Below are positions 1-8,870 of a stretch of 64,000 nucleotides of DNA, one piece after another. The stretch spans positions 1 to 64,000 of the forward strand of contig JAUSID010000136.1 of the NCBI GenBank assembly GCA_030648295.1, given 5' to 3'. Source of the DNA: Opitutaceae bacterium. GTDB lineage: Bacteria; Verrucomicrobiota; Verrucomicrobiia; Opitutales; Opitutaceae. Under the pieces are notes generated by a model. That model had not been told where the DNA came from, did not search any database, and worked only from the letters and a program-made list of their open reading frames with translations. The position numbers and the translations under genes were made by a program. Within the stretch, counting starts at the first letter, position 1; each line of letters starts with the position of its first letter.

Positions 1-91
1 GTGGCGGCGGCATCCTGCCGCAGATTCGTGCCGCCAAACCACACGCTGCTCCAATTTCCTCGTGGGCTCGAACGCCCGCCGGAACTCCGTT

Positions 92-787
92 TCAGTCGAT
101 CAACCCCGCGAGCGGCTTGCTGATTTGGAATGCCTCCCGCACCTCCGCGAACGCGTCGATCAACTCCGCCGGGGCGGCCGCTCGCCGGAACACCATGTCC
201 AGTGCCGCTCCCGTGCAGCGGACTTCCGCGTCGATTCCGTCCACGCGAATGAGGCACTGCGCGTAATCCGACGGGTAGGTGACACCGAGCCCGTCTTCGC
301 CGTCGAGCGCCTCGATCGCGTCGATGATCGCTTCGACGCGCGCGGCTTTCTTCAGTGCGAACGAGATCTCGGTGAACCGTGCCGCGAACACGCGTGAGAA
401 TTTCTCCGTTTGCGCCAGGTCGTGGCTGGCCAGCTGATGCAACGTCGTCGTGACGATGTAACGCCGGGGATCACGCGCCTCCAGCGCGTAGGACAACTCC
501 ACGACAAAGTCCTTCGCCATCAGTGTCGCCGCGGGGCTGGCAACGCTCAGCGAGATGTCCTTCCGCTTGTAGCCGAGCGCGGTCCGGACGTCCTGGAAAA
601 GCTTTTCCGCGTCGTCCGCCAGTTCGCTCGCGCAAAGTTTGCCGAGGAACGCGTTCGTCGTCGCGTTGGCCGCATCCGGAACGCTGTGATGGCCCTTTTT
701 GAATCCGGCCAGAGTCTTTACTGCGCCACCCCCGCGTCCGACAAAGCTGATGCCGGCGACAATTCGGGAGGGGACTTGGGCCGGCAT
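92..787 (-). CDS. Hypothetical protein, 231 aa
   Basis: I do not recognise this protein. It is a soluble-looking, Ala- and Asp-rich 231-residue protein without a signal peptide, membrane segment or metal motif that I can see. The ATG at 785-787 gives a protein starting MPAQVPSRIV; the stop is TGA at 92-94. It lies 52 nt downstream of a small membrane protein gene on the same strand (840-1097), so the two may be co-transcribed. Reading-frame quality is typical for a high-GC genome (G/C-rich third positions), and the opposite-strand reading frames over it look like noise. Probably a lineage-specific conserved hypothetical protein. Confidence 0.6.
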   Translation of the reverse strand: MPAQVPSRIVAGISFVGRGGGAVKTLAGFKKGHHSVPDAANATTNAFLGKLCASELADDAEKLFQDVRTALGYKRKDISLSVASPAATLMAKDFVVELSYALEARDPRRYIVTTTLHQLASHDLAQTEKFSRVFAARFTEISFALKKAARVEAIIDAIEALDGEDGLGVTYPSDYAQCLIRVDGIDAEVRCTGAALDMVFRRAAAPAELIDAFAEVREAFQISKPLAGLID

Positions 788-839
788 CCGGTCCAGAAAA
801 GCGCCCGAGCCGCGGGCTGCCCAGCCCGAAAATGACGCG

Positions 840-1097
840 TCAAGCCGTGGTGCGGTTCGTCCGCTTGATCAGCGCGATCAACCCGAGCAACGCGAGCACC
901 GGGAGCCAGATCGGTGACAGCACCGCGCCCATGAAAATCGCCGCGGCCAATATTACGGCGAGCAGCGACAAACCCAGCACCGCAACGGCGACGATCGCCA
1001 ACCCGAGCAGGAATCCGATGGCGAGTGTCAGTGGCAGCAGTTTCAGCGCCAGCAGGGCGAACAGGACCAGCAGCAGTACCTTCAGAAAGGTCTTCAT
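840..1097 (-). CDS. Small hydrophobic membrane protein, 85 aa
   Basis: The 85-residue protein starts MKTFLKVLLLVLFALLALKL and is hydrophobic almost to its end, with about three short membrane segments followed by a basic tail (KRTNRTT). No family is recognisable. I chose the ATG at 1095-1097 because everything upstream in the same frame is low-complexity translation of the repeat array at 1212-1315. It is followed by the hypothetical gene at 92-787 on the same strand. Its role is unknown; length and composition resemble small envelope-stress membrane proteins, but that is only an impression. Confidence 0.6.
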   Translation of the reverse strand: MKTFLKVLLLVLFALLALKLLPLTLAIGFLLGLAIVAVAVLGLSLLAVILAAAIFMGAVLSPIWLPVLALLGLIALIKRTNRTTA

Positions 1098-1211
1098 TAC
1101 GGAGAAAAATCCGGAAGATGTTCGAAAGTTGCAGGCGAAATCGCGTTTGCCGTTTCGGGCGTCGGTAGCAGCGGCGTTGTTGCCGCCGGGGTACGACATG
1201 CTCGCGGGGTA

Positions 1212-1315
1212 CAGGGGACAGGAGACAGGGGACAGGGGACAGGAGACAGGTGGCACCGCAGAACCCCAGAACCCAGAACCCAGAACCCAGAACCCAGAAC
1301 CCAGAACCCAGAACC
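1212..1315 (+). repeat. Heptamer array (CAGGRGA words, then CAGAACC words)
   Basis: Two consecutive arrays of 7-nt units. The first is about six units alternating CAGGGGA and CAGGAGA (from 1212). After a short break come eight CAGAACC units, with one extra C after the first (1259-1315). The array fills the space between the divergent small membrane gene and the Nudix gene and ends 29 nt before the Nudix ATG. Same class as the arrays at 9107, 10982, 45047, 48215, 48351, 51134 and 57186. Confidence 0.9.
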
Positions 1316-1344
1316 CATTCGCTCTGCCCTTGCCAGCGGCGGCC

Positions 1345-1779
1345 ATGGTCCACGTTGATCCGATGATGAGTTCCCGACCGACAGTTCCGGTGGTTTGCGC
1401 CGTGATCGAAAGCGCCGACGGCCGGGTTCTCGTGGCGCAGCGTCCGGCGCACAAACATTTGGGGCTGAAGTGGGAATTTGCGGGCGGAAAAGTGGAGGCC
1501 AGCGAGGAACCGCAGAGCGCGCTCATCCGCGAAATCCGCGAGGAACTGGGCTGCGACATCAGCATCGCGGGCGACTTGCCCGCTTTCACGCACGACTATG
1601 GCACCGTGCTGATTGAAATGATCCCGTTCATCTGCGCCCTCGTCCCCGGCAGCCCGCCGCCGCATCCGCACGAGCACGTCGCCGTCCGGTGGGTTACGCT
1701 GGAGGAAATCAATACGATCGATCTCGCGCCGGCGGACTGGCCGGTGGTCGCGCGTTATCGCGCCACGTTATCAGGCTGA
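1345..1779 (+). CDS. Nudix hydrolase, MutT-like (dGTP/oxidised nucleotide pyrophosphatase)
   Basis: A 144-residue protein with a complete Nudix box at about residues 48-70: G48, E54, then REIREELG, fitting GX5EX7REUXEEXGU exactly. The N-terminal PVVCAVIESADGRVLVAQRP and the short length match MutT-type sanitisation enzymes that hydrolyse nucleoside triphosphates to the monophosphate. Two in-frame starts are possible, ATG 1345 and ATG 1363; neither has a clear Shine-Dalgarno sequence, and both follow the heptamer array. Expected to act in the cytosol removing 8-oxo-dGTP or a similar damaged nucleotide; substrate is not determined by sequence. Confidence 0.85.
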   Translation: MVHVDPMMSSRPTVPVVCAVIESADGRVLVAQRPAHKHLGLKWEFAGGKVEASEEPQSALIREIREELGCDISIAGDLPAFTHDYGTVLIEMIPFICALVPGSPPPHPHEHVAVRWVTLEEINTIDLAPADWPVVARYRATLSG

Positions 1780-1930
1780 GCTGAATTTCGTGCAGCCCGG
1801 GGGCGACAAGGCTGGAACTTTCTCGCGAACGAAATCACCGCGCGTTCAGCCTGCGGGTTTTCTCTCATCCCGCGTTCAAAGCATCGCTCGCGGCTGCCGC
1901 CCAAAGTGGCTGCGGCTTCCAGCCGCAGAT

Positions 1931-2575
1931 TTAGATAATCCCCCGCTCGATCCACTCGTGCTCACCCGCGACAACCTGCTGCGCCAGTGCATATCCGTGC
2001 TCGTCGGCATTGTGGCTGACGCCGCGCTCCGTCAGCGCGAATGCCGACAGTTCGCCTCCCGCCACGCGCGGGAGAAATTTCCGCTTCTGTTCCTCCGTCC
2101 CAAAAAGCAGCAACGGCTGCGGCACCCCCACCGACTGGTGCACCGACACGTGTGCGAACGTGTTCATACAGTGGCTCGCGATCAGCACGCATGCGCGGCA
2201 ATACGTCGTTTGCGAAAATCCGAGCCCGCCGTACTCTCGCGGCACCTTGATGCCGTACGCCCCGAGCTGGGCGAGCCCGGCCATTACGTCGTCCGGAATC
2301 TCGCCCGTGCGATCGATGCGATCCGCATCGACGCGTTCGCGAAGAAATCCCGCCAGCCCGGCCTGGAATCTCTCCGCCCGCGCCGACTCCTCGGGCTCGA
2401 GATCCGTGAGCGGGTGAAGTTTGTCGATCCGAAACCGGCCCATGAAAAGCTGTGCGACGAAGCTTGGGTCATCGTGGGACTCCCGCGCCGCCTCGGTCAC
2501 CTGCAATGCGGCGCGCTGCCCCTCGTTCATCCGCGACATGTCGATGACCGAGGTTTCCGGGTCGGGAGTGTTCAT
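1931..2575 (-). pseudogene. Acyl-CoA dehydrogenase, N-terminal fragment with foreign tail
   Basis: Residues 1 to about 180 of this 214-residue ORF are a normal acyl-CoA dehydrogenase N-terminus (alpha domain FREYGGLG-type loop as VPREYGGLGFS, then GTEEQKRKFLPRVAGGE and LSAFALTE). Full-length enzymes are roughly 380-600 residues and continue after ALTE with PGxGSD, the FAD-binding beta domain and a C-terminal helical domain with the catalytic base. Here ALTE is followed by RGVSHNADEHGYALAQQVVA and a stop, so the FAD-binding and catalytic parts are missing. The protein cannot be an active dehydrogenase as encoded. The tail reads like the C-terminus of another protein rather than random sequence, suggesting a deletion that joined two genes. 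Confidence 0.75.
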
Positions 2576-3131
2576 TGGCAAGACGGGGCACGCGCGAGAG
2601 CAAGGATCGCGATGCGCCCCAGTATCGCCACCCACACCTTCATCGCAACTTGCTCGGAGAGTGGGGGCTCGGTCCGCTCCTGGATACAACGTCGTTAAAT
2701 TTCGAACATAGATGGAGGGCCCGCCTCCCCGCCGCAGGCGGGCAAGCGCGCGGCTTGCCTGCCCTTGGCAGGGCCGGTTGCATTCCGAAGAACATTCTCT
2801 TCGAAAAACTCGAAACGTGGGTTGACCCGGCAGCGGACGACGCGGAGGTCGTCCCTCCATCGTATGTCTAATTATTTGTGACGCCCTGTTTAGACCATGC
2901 GGGCGGGACGCCCGCGCTCCCGGGTCGAGCCTCCGAACCGTAGCAGCCGAGGTAACGAGGCTGGCCCATCCGGTAGAAGGAGCAATCCGCCCGCTGAGGT
3001 AACAAGGCTGTCATCCAGTGGGAGCCCCAGCCTCGTCACCTCGGCTGCTACAGGCACGGGCGGCCAAGCCGCCGGCCCGATCGCCACCATCTGCCACTCG
3101 ACAGCGGCGTGCGCTCGTCTTGAATGGGCCG
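2576..3131. other. Gene-free stretch with dispersed repeats
   Basis: About 555 nt without a supportable gene. It holds a GGAGGGC...CCCTCCAT inverted pair around 2710-2866, a piece of the GCGGGCGGGACGCCCGCGC palindrome family at about 2899-2923, and the inverted pair described at 2940-3051. No promoter or RNA gene could be recognised. Confidence 0.6.
2940..3051. repeat. Inverted repeat pair, GTAGCAGCCGAGG family
   Basis: A 25-nt arm at 2940-2964 (beginning GTAGCAGCCGAGGTAACGAG) is the near-perfect reverse complement of 3027-3051, with a partial copy of the arm between them near 2994-3010. The same arm pair recurs at 53262-53332. This arrangement suggests a small mobile palindromic element rather than a site specific to the neighbouring gene. 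Confidence 0.85.
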
Positions 3132-5873
3132 ATGCCGACCGCGCCGCATCCGCTCGATTCCGTCTGCCGGCTCCCGTCGGCGGATGACAACGTCGCGATT
3201 GCCACCCGGCGGCTGGATGCGGGAACGCGGATCGTGCTCGAGGGCGGCGCGCTCGAACTTCCGCACACCGTCCTCGAGGGACACCGGTTCGCGCTGCGGA
3301 TGATTCGCCGCGGCGACTCGCTGCTCTCGTGGGGGCTGCCATTCGGAGTCGCTCTCGTCGACATCGAGCCGGGGGATTACGTGTGCAATGCCTCCATCCT
3401 CGAGGCGCTTGCGGTGCGCCGGGTCGAGGGTGCCTCTTTTCCGGCGGGGCCCAACTTTGCCGATCACCTGCAGCGTTTTGTTTTCGACGAACGAAAATTC
3501 CAGCCGACGCCGGCGGTGCCGCGCGTCGCCCTGCCGCGCAGCTTTGCCGGATACCGGCGGCCGGGCGGACGCGGTATCGGCACGCGCAACACGATTGTCA
3601 TCCTGGGCACCACGTCGCGCACCGCGAGTTTCGCGCGGCAGCTGGCAACGCGGCTCCAGCCACTGGCGCGCGTCCATCCTTCGATCGATGGCATCGTCGC
3701 CGTCGCGCATACGGAGGGCGGCGGCACGGCTGAACCGAACAATACGGCCGAGATCCTGCGCGCGCTCGCCGGCTTCATCGTGCACCCCAATGTCGGCGCG
3801 GTGCTGGCGATCGATTACGGCGTCGAACCGATCACGAACGCACGGCTGCAAAACTTCATGCGCGACGCCGGCTATCCGCTCGAGCAGGTGCCGCATCATT
3901 TTCTCACGTTGCGCGGCGGACTTGCGGGCGGACTCGCGGAGGGTGAATCGATTGTCCGCGGCTGGCTGCCGCAGGTGGCGGCGCAGCGCCGCACGGAGGA
4001 ACCGGTTTCGGCACTGCGCGTGGCATTGCAGTGCGGCGGCTCGGACGCTTTTTCGGGCGTATCCGGAAATCCACTCGCCGGTGCCGTGGTGCACGAGGTC
4101 ATCCGCCACGGCGGGATCGGCGTGCTGACCGAAACGGACGAGTCGATGGGCGCCGAGGGCTACATGCTGAAGAACGTGCGGGATCTCGCGACCGCTCGCG
4201 CGTTCGTGGCGCGACTGGACCAGTTCCGCGAGAAGCTCATGTGGCACGGGCTGACGCCCGAGAGCAATCCCTCGGCCGGCAACCGGTTCCGCGGGCTCTA
4301 CAACATCGCGCTGAAGTCGCTCGGTGCCGTGCACAAGAAGGATCCGCGCACGCGGCTCGACCACGTGATCGATTACGCGCAGCCGCTCACCGAGCCCGGA
4401 TTTTACTTCATGAACGGGCCGGGCAACGATCTCGAGGGCATCGCGGGCCAGGTCGGCGCGGGTTGCAACCTGCTGGTCTTCGTCACCGGCAACGGCTCGG
4501 TGACGAATTTCCCGTTCGTGCCAACGCTGAAGATCACCACCACGACGCGGCGGCACGAGCTGCTGATTCACGAGATGGACGTGAATGCCGGGCGTTACCT
4601 CGACGGTGAGTCGATGGCGGCGCTCACGACGGAAACATTCGAACTCGTCATCGCCACCGCGTCAGGCCGCAAAACGCGCGGCGAGCACGCGGGCCACTCG
4701 CAGGTTTCGCTCTGGCGCGACTGGCGGCAGACCGACACCTCACGGCTCGCGGCATTGAAGGCGCGCCCAGTGCCGGACGGCATGCCGTTGCCCGCCCGTG
4801 GCAGCGGCCTCGAGCCGCAGACCGAAACAAAGCACGGCACGGAACCCGCTGCCGTTTTCCAAGGCTATCCGATCAGCGGCGGTCGTTTCGCGACCGAGCG
4901 CGTCGGATTGGTGCTGCCGACGAGCATGTGCTCCACGCAGATCGCGCGGCTGGCGGCCGAGCGGTTGAACGCGAGCAAAGTTGGAGGCGAGCAGGGCATT
5001 TCGCGTTTCGTCGCCTTTGGGCACAGCGAAGGCTGCGGGTTCGGCGGCGAGACGATGTATCAGCTTTTGCAACGCACCTATCGCGGGTTCGTCACGCACC
5101 CGAATGTCGCCGCCGCGCTCCTGCTCGAACACGGTTGCGAGAAAATTCCGAATGACATCATGCGCCGGCAACTCGAAGCGAGCGGGTTGCCGCTGGATCG
5201 GTTTGGCTGGGCCAGCGTCCAGCTGGACGGCGGAATCGACAAGGTTCTTGGCAAGGTCGAGGCCTGGTTCGATCACGCCGTCACTACACTGCCGGGCGCG
5301 CCGCTGGCGGCCTGCGATCTCGGCGCGCTGAATGTCGCGCTGCTGAGCGCCGGAACGGTGAGCGCGGAAACGGCCGCGGCGTTCGCGTCCGTGGCGCGGC
5401 AGATTCTCGATGCCGGTGGCTCGGTCTTGCTGCCCGAGAGCGACGCACTGCTCGCGGCGGCCGTATTCCGAAAACCTTTGCTGGGCGAAGCCGCGCCGCA
5501 CGCGACGCTCGCGTATGGCCAGCCGCTCGAACTTCGCGGGTTGCACGTCGTGGCGACGGAAACGGAGCACTGGAGCGAGAACGTCACGGGCCTGGCCGCG
5601 TGCGGCGCGCACCTTGCGGTCGGGATCGTGGCCGATCACGCGCAACAGGGGCACCCGTTGATTCCCGTGATTCAGGCCGTCGAAGCCGGCCGCAGCGCAG
5701 CGATGGCGGCGGACGACGTCGATCTCATGCTGAGCGGCGATTCGATCGCCGACGCGCGCGCCGCCCTGGAGTGGATCACCGCGGTGGCAACGCGCGAACG
5801 GATTCCGGCGTCGATGGCGCACGGTTTCGTGGATTTTCAGCTCACCCGCGGCGAGCTTGGGCTGACGACCTGA
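3132..5873 (+). CDS. Altronate/galactarate dehydratase family protein with duplicated UxaA domain
   Basis: A 913-residue protein of the UxaA/GarD family, which dehydrates sugar acids such as altronate or galactarate to 2-keto-3-deoxy products using iron. The N-terminal about 90 residues are a SAF-like domain (DAGTRIVLEGG, SWGLPFGVALVDIEPGDYV). A first UxaA core follows (GIGTRNTIVILGTTSRTA, FMNGPGNDLEGIAGQVGAGC, GNGSVTNFPFVPTLKIT), then a second UxaA-like half at about residues 610-880 (GLVLPTSMCSTQIA, FGHSEGCGFGGETM). Family members are usually near 500 residues, so this is a fused or internally duplicated version. ATG 3132 starts a protein MPTAPHPLDS; upstream in-frame sequence is repeat-derived. 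The stop is followed by the tmRNA locus. Confidence 0.85.
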   Translation: MPTAPHPLDSVCRLPSADDNVAIATRRLDAGTRIVLEGGALELPHTVLEGHRFALRMIRRGDSLLSWGLPFGVALVDIEPGDYVCNASILEALAVRRVEGASFPAGPNFADHLQRFVFDERKFQPTPAVPRVALPRSFAGYRRPGGRGIGTRNTIVILGTTSRTASFARQLATRLQPLARVHPSIDGIVAVAHTEGGGTAEPNNTAEILRALAGFIVHPNVGAVLAIDYGVEPITNARLQNFMRDAGYPLEQVPHHFLTLRGGLAGGLAEGESIVRGWLPQVAAQRRTEEPVSALRVALQCGGSDAFSGVSGNPLAGAVVHEVIRHGGIGVLTETDESMGAEGYMLKNVRDLATARAFVARLDQFREKLMWHGLTPESNPSAGNRFRGLYNIALKSLGAVHKKDPRTRLDHVIDYAQPLTEPGFYFMNGPGNDLEGIAGQVGAGCNLLVFVTGNGSVTNFPFVPTLKITTTTRRHELLIHEMDVNAGRYLDGESMAALTTETFELVIATASGRKTRGEHAGHSQVSLWRDWRQTDTSRLAALKARPVPDGMPLPARGSGLEPQTETKHGTEPAAVFQGYPISGGRFATERVGLVLPTSMCSTQIARLAAERLNASKVGGEQGISRFVAFGHSEGCGFGGETMYQLLQRTYRGFVTHPNVAAALLLEHGCEKIPNDIMRRQLEASGLPLDRFGWASVQLDGGIDKVLGKVEAWFDHAVTTLPGAPLAACDLGALNVALLSAGTVSAETAAAFASVARQILDAGGSVLLPESDALLAAAVFRKPLLGEAAPHATLAYGQPLELRGLHVVATETEHWSENVTGLAACGAHLAVGIVADHAQQGHPLIPVIQAVEAGRSAAMAADDVDLMLSGDSIADARAALEWITAVATRERIPASMAHGFVDFQLTRGELGLTT

Positions 5874-6029
5874 CGGTGGCGGCGCTGTCTGGAACTGACG
5901 CCGTCGTTTCCAATTCACCGTCGCGCTGCTTGCAATCGGCGCGGGGGGCGGCATTTTCCCGGGTGTTCTTTGATTGGTTGGCACACCAATCCGCAGGTTT
6001 TTGCTCCGCCAAGATCTGGTTCCCAAACC

Positions 6030-6052
6030 AGGTTTTCGCGCAGCGAAAACCT
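6030..6052. repeat. Short perfect palindrome abutting the tmRNA 5' end
   Basis: Arms AGGTTTTCGC (6030-6039) and GCGAAAACCT (6043-6052) with a 3-nt loop; the next base is the first base of mature tmRNA. A relative with one substitution per arm is found at 16238-16261 between two convergent genes. It could be a precursor-processing or promoter-proximal structure, or simply a resident small repeat. Confidence 0.75.
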
Positions 6053-6408
6053 GGGGGTGTTCTGGATTCTACCCTTGGTTGGAGTGCGCCGCTGCCTGTC
6101 GAGAGTCGTGGGTCTCTCGTTAACTCCCCTGCGAAACAAATAAACGGCAAAACTGAAGAAATGCCCCTGGCAGCCTAAGTGCAGCCACGTTGGTCTAGCG
6201 ACACCTGCTAGCTGGAACTAACGTCGACAGCAGGCATGGCGCGTGGAGCGGTCCGCGGACCGCGCGCTGTATCTTCGATCCGGGGACTGGCTGGTGTCTC
6301 AGCGCGCGTGATGGCGTGGCACCGGCGAGATCAAAGTCACGCTAAACATGGTAGACGCGGTGCGCGAAGGTCAGGGGCACGCGGGTTCAACTCCCGCCAC
6401 CTCCACCA
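6053..6408 (+). ncRNA. ssrA: Transfer-messenger RNA (tmRNA)
   Basis: One-piece tmRNA of about 356 nt that rescues stalled ribosomes. The 5' end GGGGGTG pairs fully with CACCTCC just before the 3' ACCA (acceptor stem, one G-U pair). GTTCTGGATTC follows at the 5' end, and the T-arm GGTTCAACTCC and CTAAACATGGTAGACG lie near the 3' end. The tag reading frame begins with the resume codon GCG at 6131 and stops with TAA at 6176-6178, encoding AKQINGKTEEMPLAA. The region after the tag is rich in complementary segments, as expected for the pseudoknots. CCA is encoded. A rho-independent terminator follows immediately. The tag is 15 residues and ends PLAA rather than the commoner ALAA. Confidence 0.95.
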
Positions 6409-6415
6409 ATTTATG

Positions 6416-6455
6416 AGCCCGTTTTCGACGACAAGGTCGGAAAACGGGCTTTTTT
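6416..6455 (+). terminator. Rho-independent terminator of ssrA
   Basis: AGCCCGTTTTC (6416-6426) pairs with GAAAACGGGCT (6440-6450), extended by GAC/GTC in the loop-proximal part, and is followed by six T residues. It starts 8 nt after the tmRNA CCA end. Confidence 0.9.
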
Positions 6456-6549
6456 CGTGCGCCGAGCGTCCGCGCCTGTCCCCCGTCTCCAGTCTCCCGT
6501 CGCCCATGGGAGCATTGCCTGCGACCGCGCACCTGGCAGCCTGACAACC

Positions 6550-7155
6550 ATGAGACTGTTCCTTTTTTCTTTCGTCTTCGTGGCTGTGACCTGCAGCGCA
6601 GCCGAGCAGGTCAAGGAACCTCCTCCGGGCCTCGTGCTGGTGGCGCGAGCGAGCGGGCTCACTGAGAAAGGTGCGGGCCAGGCGCGCCCACTTCGCGTCA
6701 ACGACAGCGTGCCAGTGGGCCGACTAATCCAAACCGATCACACGAGCGGAAGCGGGGCGGTCCTCGTGTTTTCCAATGGCGCGGTGCTTTCCTTGTCCGC
6801 GGCCACCGCCCTTCGCATCGAGACATTCACCCAGCAACCGTTCGCGGCCACCGTGACCATTGCCGACATGACGATGGAGCCCTCGGTGTCTCAGGCCCGA
6901 ATCACAATCCTCCGCGGCGAAGTCATTGGCCTCGTGCGCGGGTTGCGGGCGGCGAACGGTTCCGTCTTCGCCATCAAGGCCGGCGCCAGGGAGGTGAACG
7001 TTGACCGCTGCTCCTTCTCCGCCCGATTGATGGCGGGAACGGACCGGGCGGAGATCAAAGTCGTGAGGAGCGGTGAAAAGTCGGACCCTGAATGGGAGAA
7101 CACGCTCGAGGAGAGATTGCTGGTCCCCGCGTTTGGCGCGGGAAGCCGCAAGTGA
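6550..7155 (+). CDS. Secreted FecR-like domain protein
   Basis: A 201-residue protein with a signal peptide (MRLFLFSFVFVAVTCSA, cleavage near residue 18) and a FecR-type beta-rich domain: RVNDSVPVGRLIQTDHTSGS followed by FSNGAVLSLSAATALRIETF, and ILRGEVIGLVRGL. In other bacteria FecR-type domains sense or scaffold at the envelope; here there is no adjacent sigma factor, so a structural or regulatory role outside the cytoplasm is only inferred. ATG 6550 is chosen because the hydrophobic signal begins there. The gene is 107 nt upstream of rlmN on the same strand. Confidence 0.7.
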   Translation: MRLFLFSFVFVAVTCSAAEQVKEPPPGLVLVARASGLTEKGAGQARPLRVNDSVPVGRLIQTDHTSGSGAVLVFSNGAVLSLSAATALRIETFTQQPFAATVTIADMTMEPSVSQARITILRGEVIGLVRGLRAANGSVFAIKAGAREVNVDRCSFSARLMAGTDRAEIKVVRSGEKSDPEWENTLEERLLVPAFGAGSRK

Positions 7156-7262
7156 AGTCCCGTGCACCTTGGCGGGTCGCAAGTGCGATAACGGTTTGCC
7201 GCGTTCATGCGGCATTTAGTGGAGCGCTTGCGTTCGACCTGCCCGGTCGCTCGCTTCTTCCG

Positions 7263-8327
7263 ATGCGGAGGGCATTGACTGATGTTGCGCTGGCGGAACT
7301 GGAGCAGCAGCTCGCGGGCTGGGCCTTCAAGCCGCTGCATGCCGCCCGCGTCCTGCGCTCGCTCTATGCGGGCGGGACCGACCGGATGACGTCCCGCAGT
7401 TCCACGCTGCCGGATGAGTTGCGACAACGGCTCCTGGAAACCTTCACTCCGTCGACAACGGAGATTGCCGTGCGGCAGGTGGCGGCGGATGGCACGACGA
7501 AACTGCTGCTGCGGCTGGGCGATGCGCGCACGGTCGAGACCGTGTTGATGCCGGATTTTCGGAGTGATCGCGCCGCGGGCTGCGTGTCGTCCCAGGTCGG
7601 ATGCGCGATGGGCTGCGATTTTTGCGCGACGACGAAGACCGGCTTCGAGCGCAACCTCACGGCGGGCGAAATCGTCGACCAGTTCATTGCCTTGCGCCGC
7701 GAGGCCCACGCCGGCGGCCGCCGGCTGCAAACGCTCGTGTTCATGGGCATGGGCGAGCCGCTGCTGAATCTCGATGCCGTGCTCGCGGCCGTGACGCGAA
7801 TCGCCGACAACCGGCTCGGCGGACTGGGCTGGCGGCAGGTGACGATCTCCACCGTCGGGATCGTGCCGGGCATCGAGGCGCTGACCGCCATGGGATTGAA
7901 TTTCAACCTCGCGGTTTCGCTGCACGCGCCCGACGACGCGACGCGCGCGCAGCTGTTGCCAATGGGAAAACGTTTTCCCATCGCGGAAATACTCGCGGCG
8001 GCGGAGCGGTTCCAGGCGAGTCGCGGCCGGCCGGTGACGATCCAGTACTGCCTGCTGAGAGATGTGAACGATTCACCCGCGCACGCGCATCTGCTCGCGG
8101 ACGTTCTCGGCGGCCGCCGGATGCATGTGAACCTGCTCCGGTACAATCCCACCGGATTGAGCCTGCGCGGAATCACCTACGCGCCGACGACGGACGACGC
8201 CGCGGCGGCATTTGCCGGCGAGCTGCGTGCCCGGCGTGTGGTGGCGCACTTCCGCCGCTCGCGCGGGCCGGAGATCGATGCCGCCTGCGGGCAGTTGCGC
8301 GCTGCGGCGCAGGTGCCGCATTTGTAG
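7263..8327 (+). CDS. rlmN: 23S rRNA (adenine(2503)-C(2))-methyltransferase / tRNA A37 methylase RlmN
   Basis: Radical SAM methyltransferase of 354 residues that methylates A2503 of 23S rRNA and A37 of some tRNAs. The radical SAM cluster motif is C114-AMG-C118-DF-C121, within GCVSSQVGCAMGCDFCATT. The RlmN hallmarks FMGMGEPLLNLDAV, STVGIVPGI, NLAVSLHAPDD and VNLLRYNPTG are all present. The conserved C-terminal cysteine region (VVAHFRRSRGPEIDAACGQL) is also visible. Length matches the family. ATG 7263 gives MRRALTDVALAELEQ, a normal N-terminus. The stop codon TAG lies at the first bases of a dispersed repeat beginning TAGGAGCGCGCTTGCG. Confidence 0.95.
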   Translation: MRRALTDVALAELEQQLAGWAFKPLHAARVLRSLYAGGTDRMTSRSSTLPDELRQRLLETFTPSTTEIAVRQVAADGTTKLLLRLGDARTVETVLMPDFRSDRAAGCVSSQVGCAMGCDFCATTKTGFERNLTAGEIVDQFIALRREAHAGGRRLQTLVFMGMGEPLLNLDAVLAAVTRIADNRLGGLGWRQVTISTVGIVPGIEALTAMGLNFNLAVSLHAPDDATRAQLLPMGKRFPIAEILAAAERFQASRGRPVTIQYCLLRDVNDSPAHAHLLADVLGGRRMHVNLLRYNPTGLSLRGITYAPTTDDAAAAFAGELRARRVVAHFRRSRGPEIDAACGQLRAAAQVPHL

Positions 8328-8870
8328 GAGCGCGCTTGCGCGCGATTTATCTGGTGAAACCGCGTGCAAGCAGGCGCCTACGCGTCATTTCGAATCCACT
8401 GAAATCATCCTCGCTGCCCAGGGGTGAAGTCGCCCCGCCTCGCGGTGGGAAGGTCGGCTCGATTGCGGCTTCGCAAAAGTGTCCGAAGATTTTGGTGACG
8501 CCGGTTTCTGGGGACGACGGAGACGCACGTTCATTGGGACCTCGGTTTACATCCAGTCGGTCCTACAAACGCGTAATCGCGTCGCAAGGCGATGCGTTTC
8601 GCGCGGTGGCGGTGCAGTCCGAAGGCCCGGGGGGCATCGCGCGCTTGCGCACCATTTACCTGGTGAACCTCGCGTGAGTCACAGAGGCGCCGGGCGGCGC
8701 AGCCGCAACCGAAAGAACCAAATTCTCTTAACCGCTAATCTGCCCTAATGAAAATGCGTCGCGACGACCTGCCGCGGTCGAGCGTCGCCGATAAGGCGAG
8801 GCACGCGCGCCTTTATCAGGCGCGTTCCACCGACAGCATCAGCGAAGATTAGCGGTTTCAAAATGCTTCG
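8328..8870. repeat. Repeat-rich intergenic region
   Basis: No gene is supportable. It holds two related copies of a segment with GAGCGCGCTTGCGCGC and ATTTA(T/C)CTGGTGAA (near 8326-8385 and 8637-8690). An inverted pair ACCGCTAATCT / AGATTAGCGGT flanks the block near 8730 and 8848. The latter resembles the about-10-nt-period repeats found elsewhere in the window. Confidence 0.7.

Noticed and set aside
1790-2698. A 302-codon plus-strand frame opposite the acyl-CoA dehydrogenase fragment
   Set aside because: The minus-strand translation shows clear acyl-CoA dehydrogenase motifs; the plus-strand one is composition-driven.
3048-4571. A long open frame on the minus strand over the altronate dehydratase gene
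   Set aside because: The plus strand carries clear UxaA motifs over the same interval; the antisense translation shows none.
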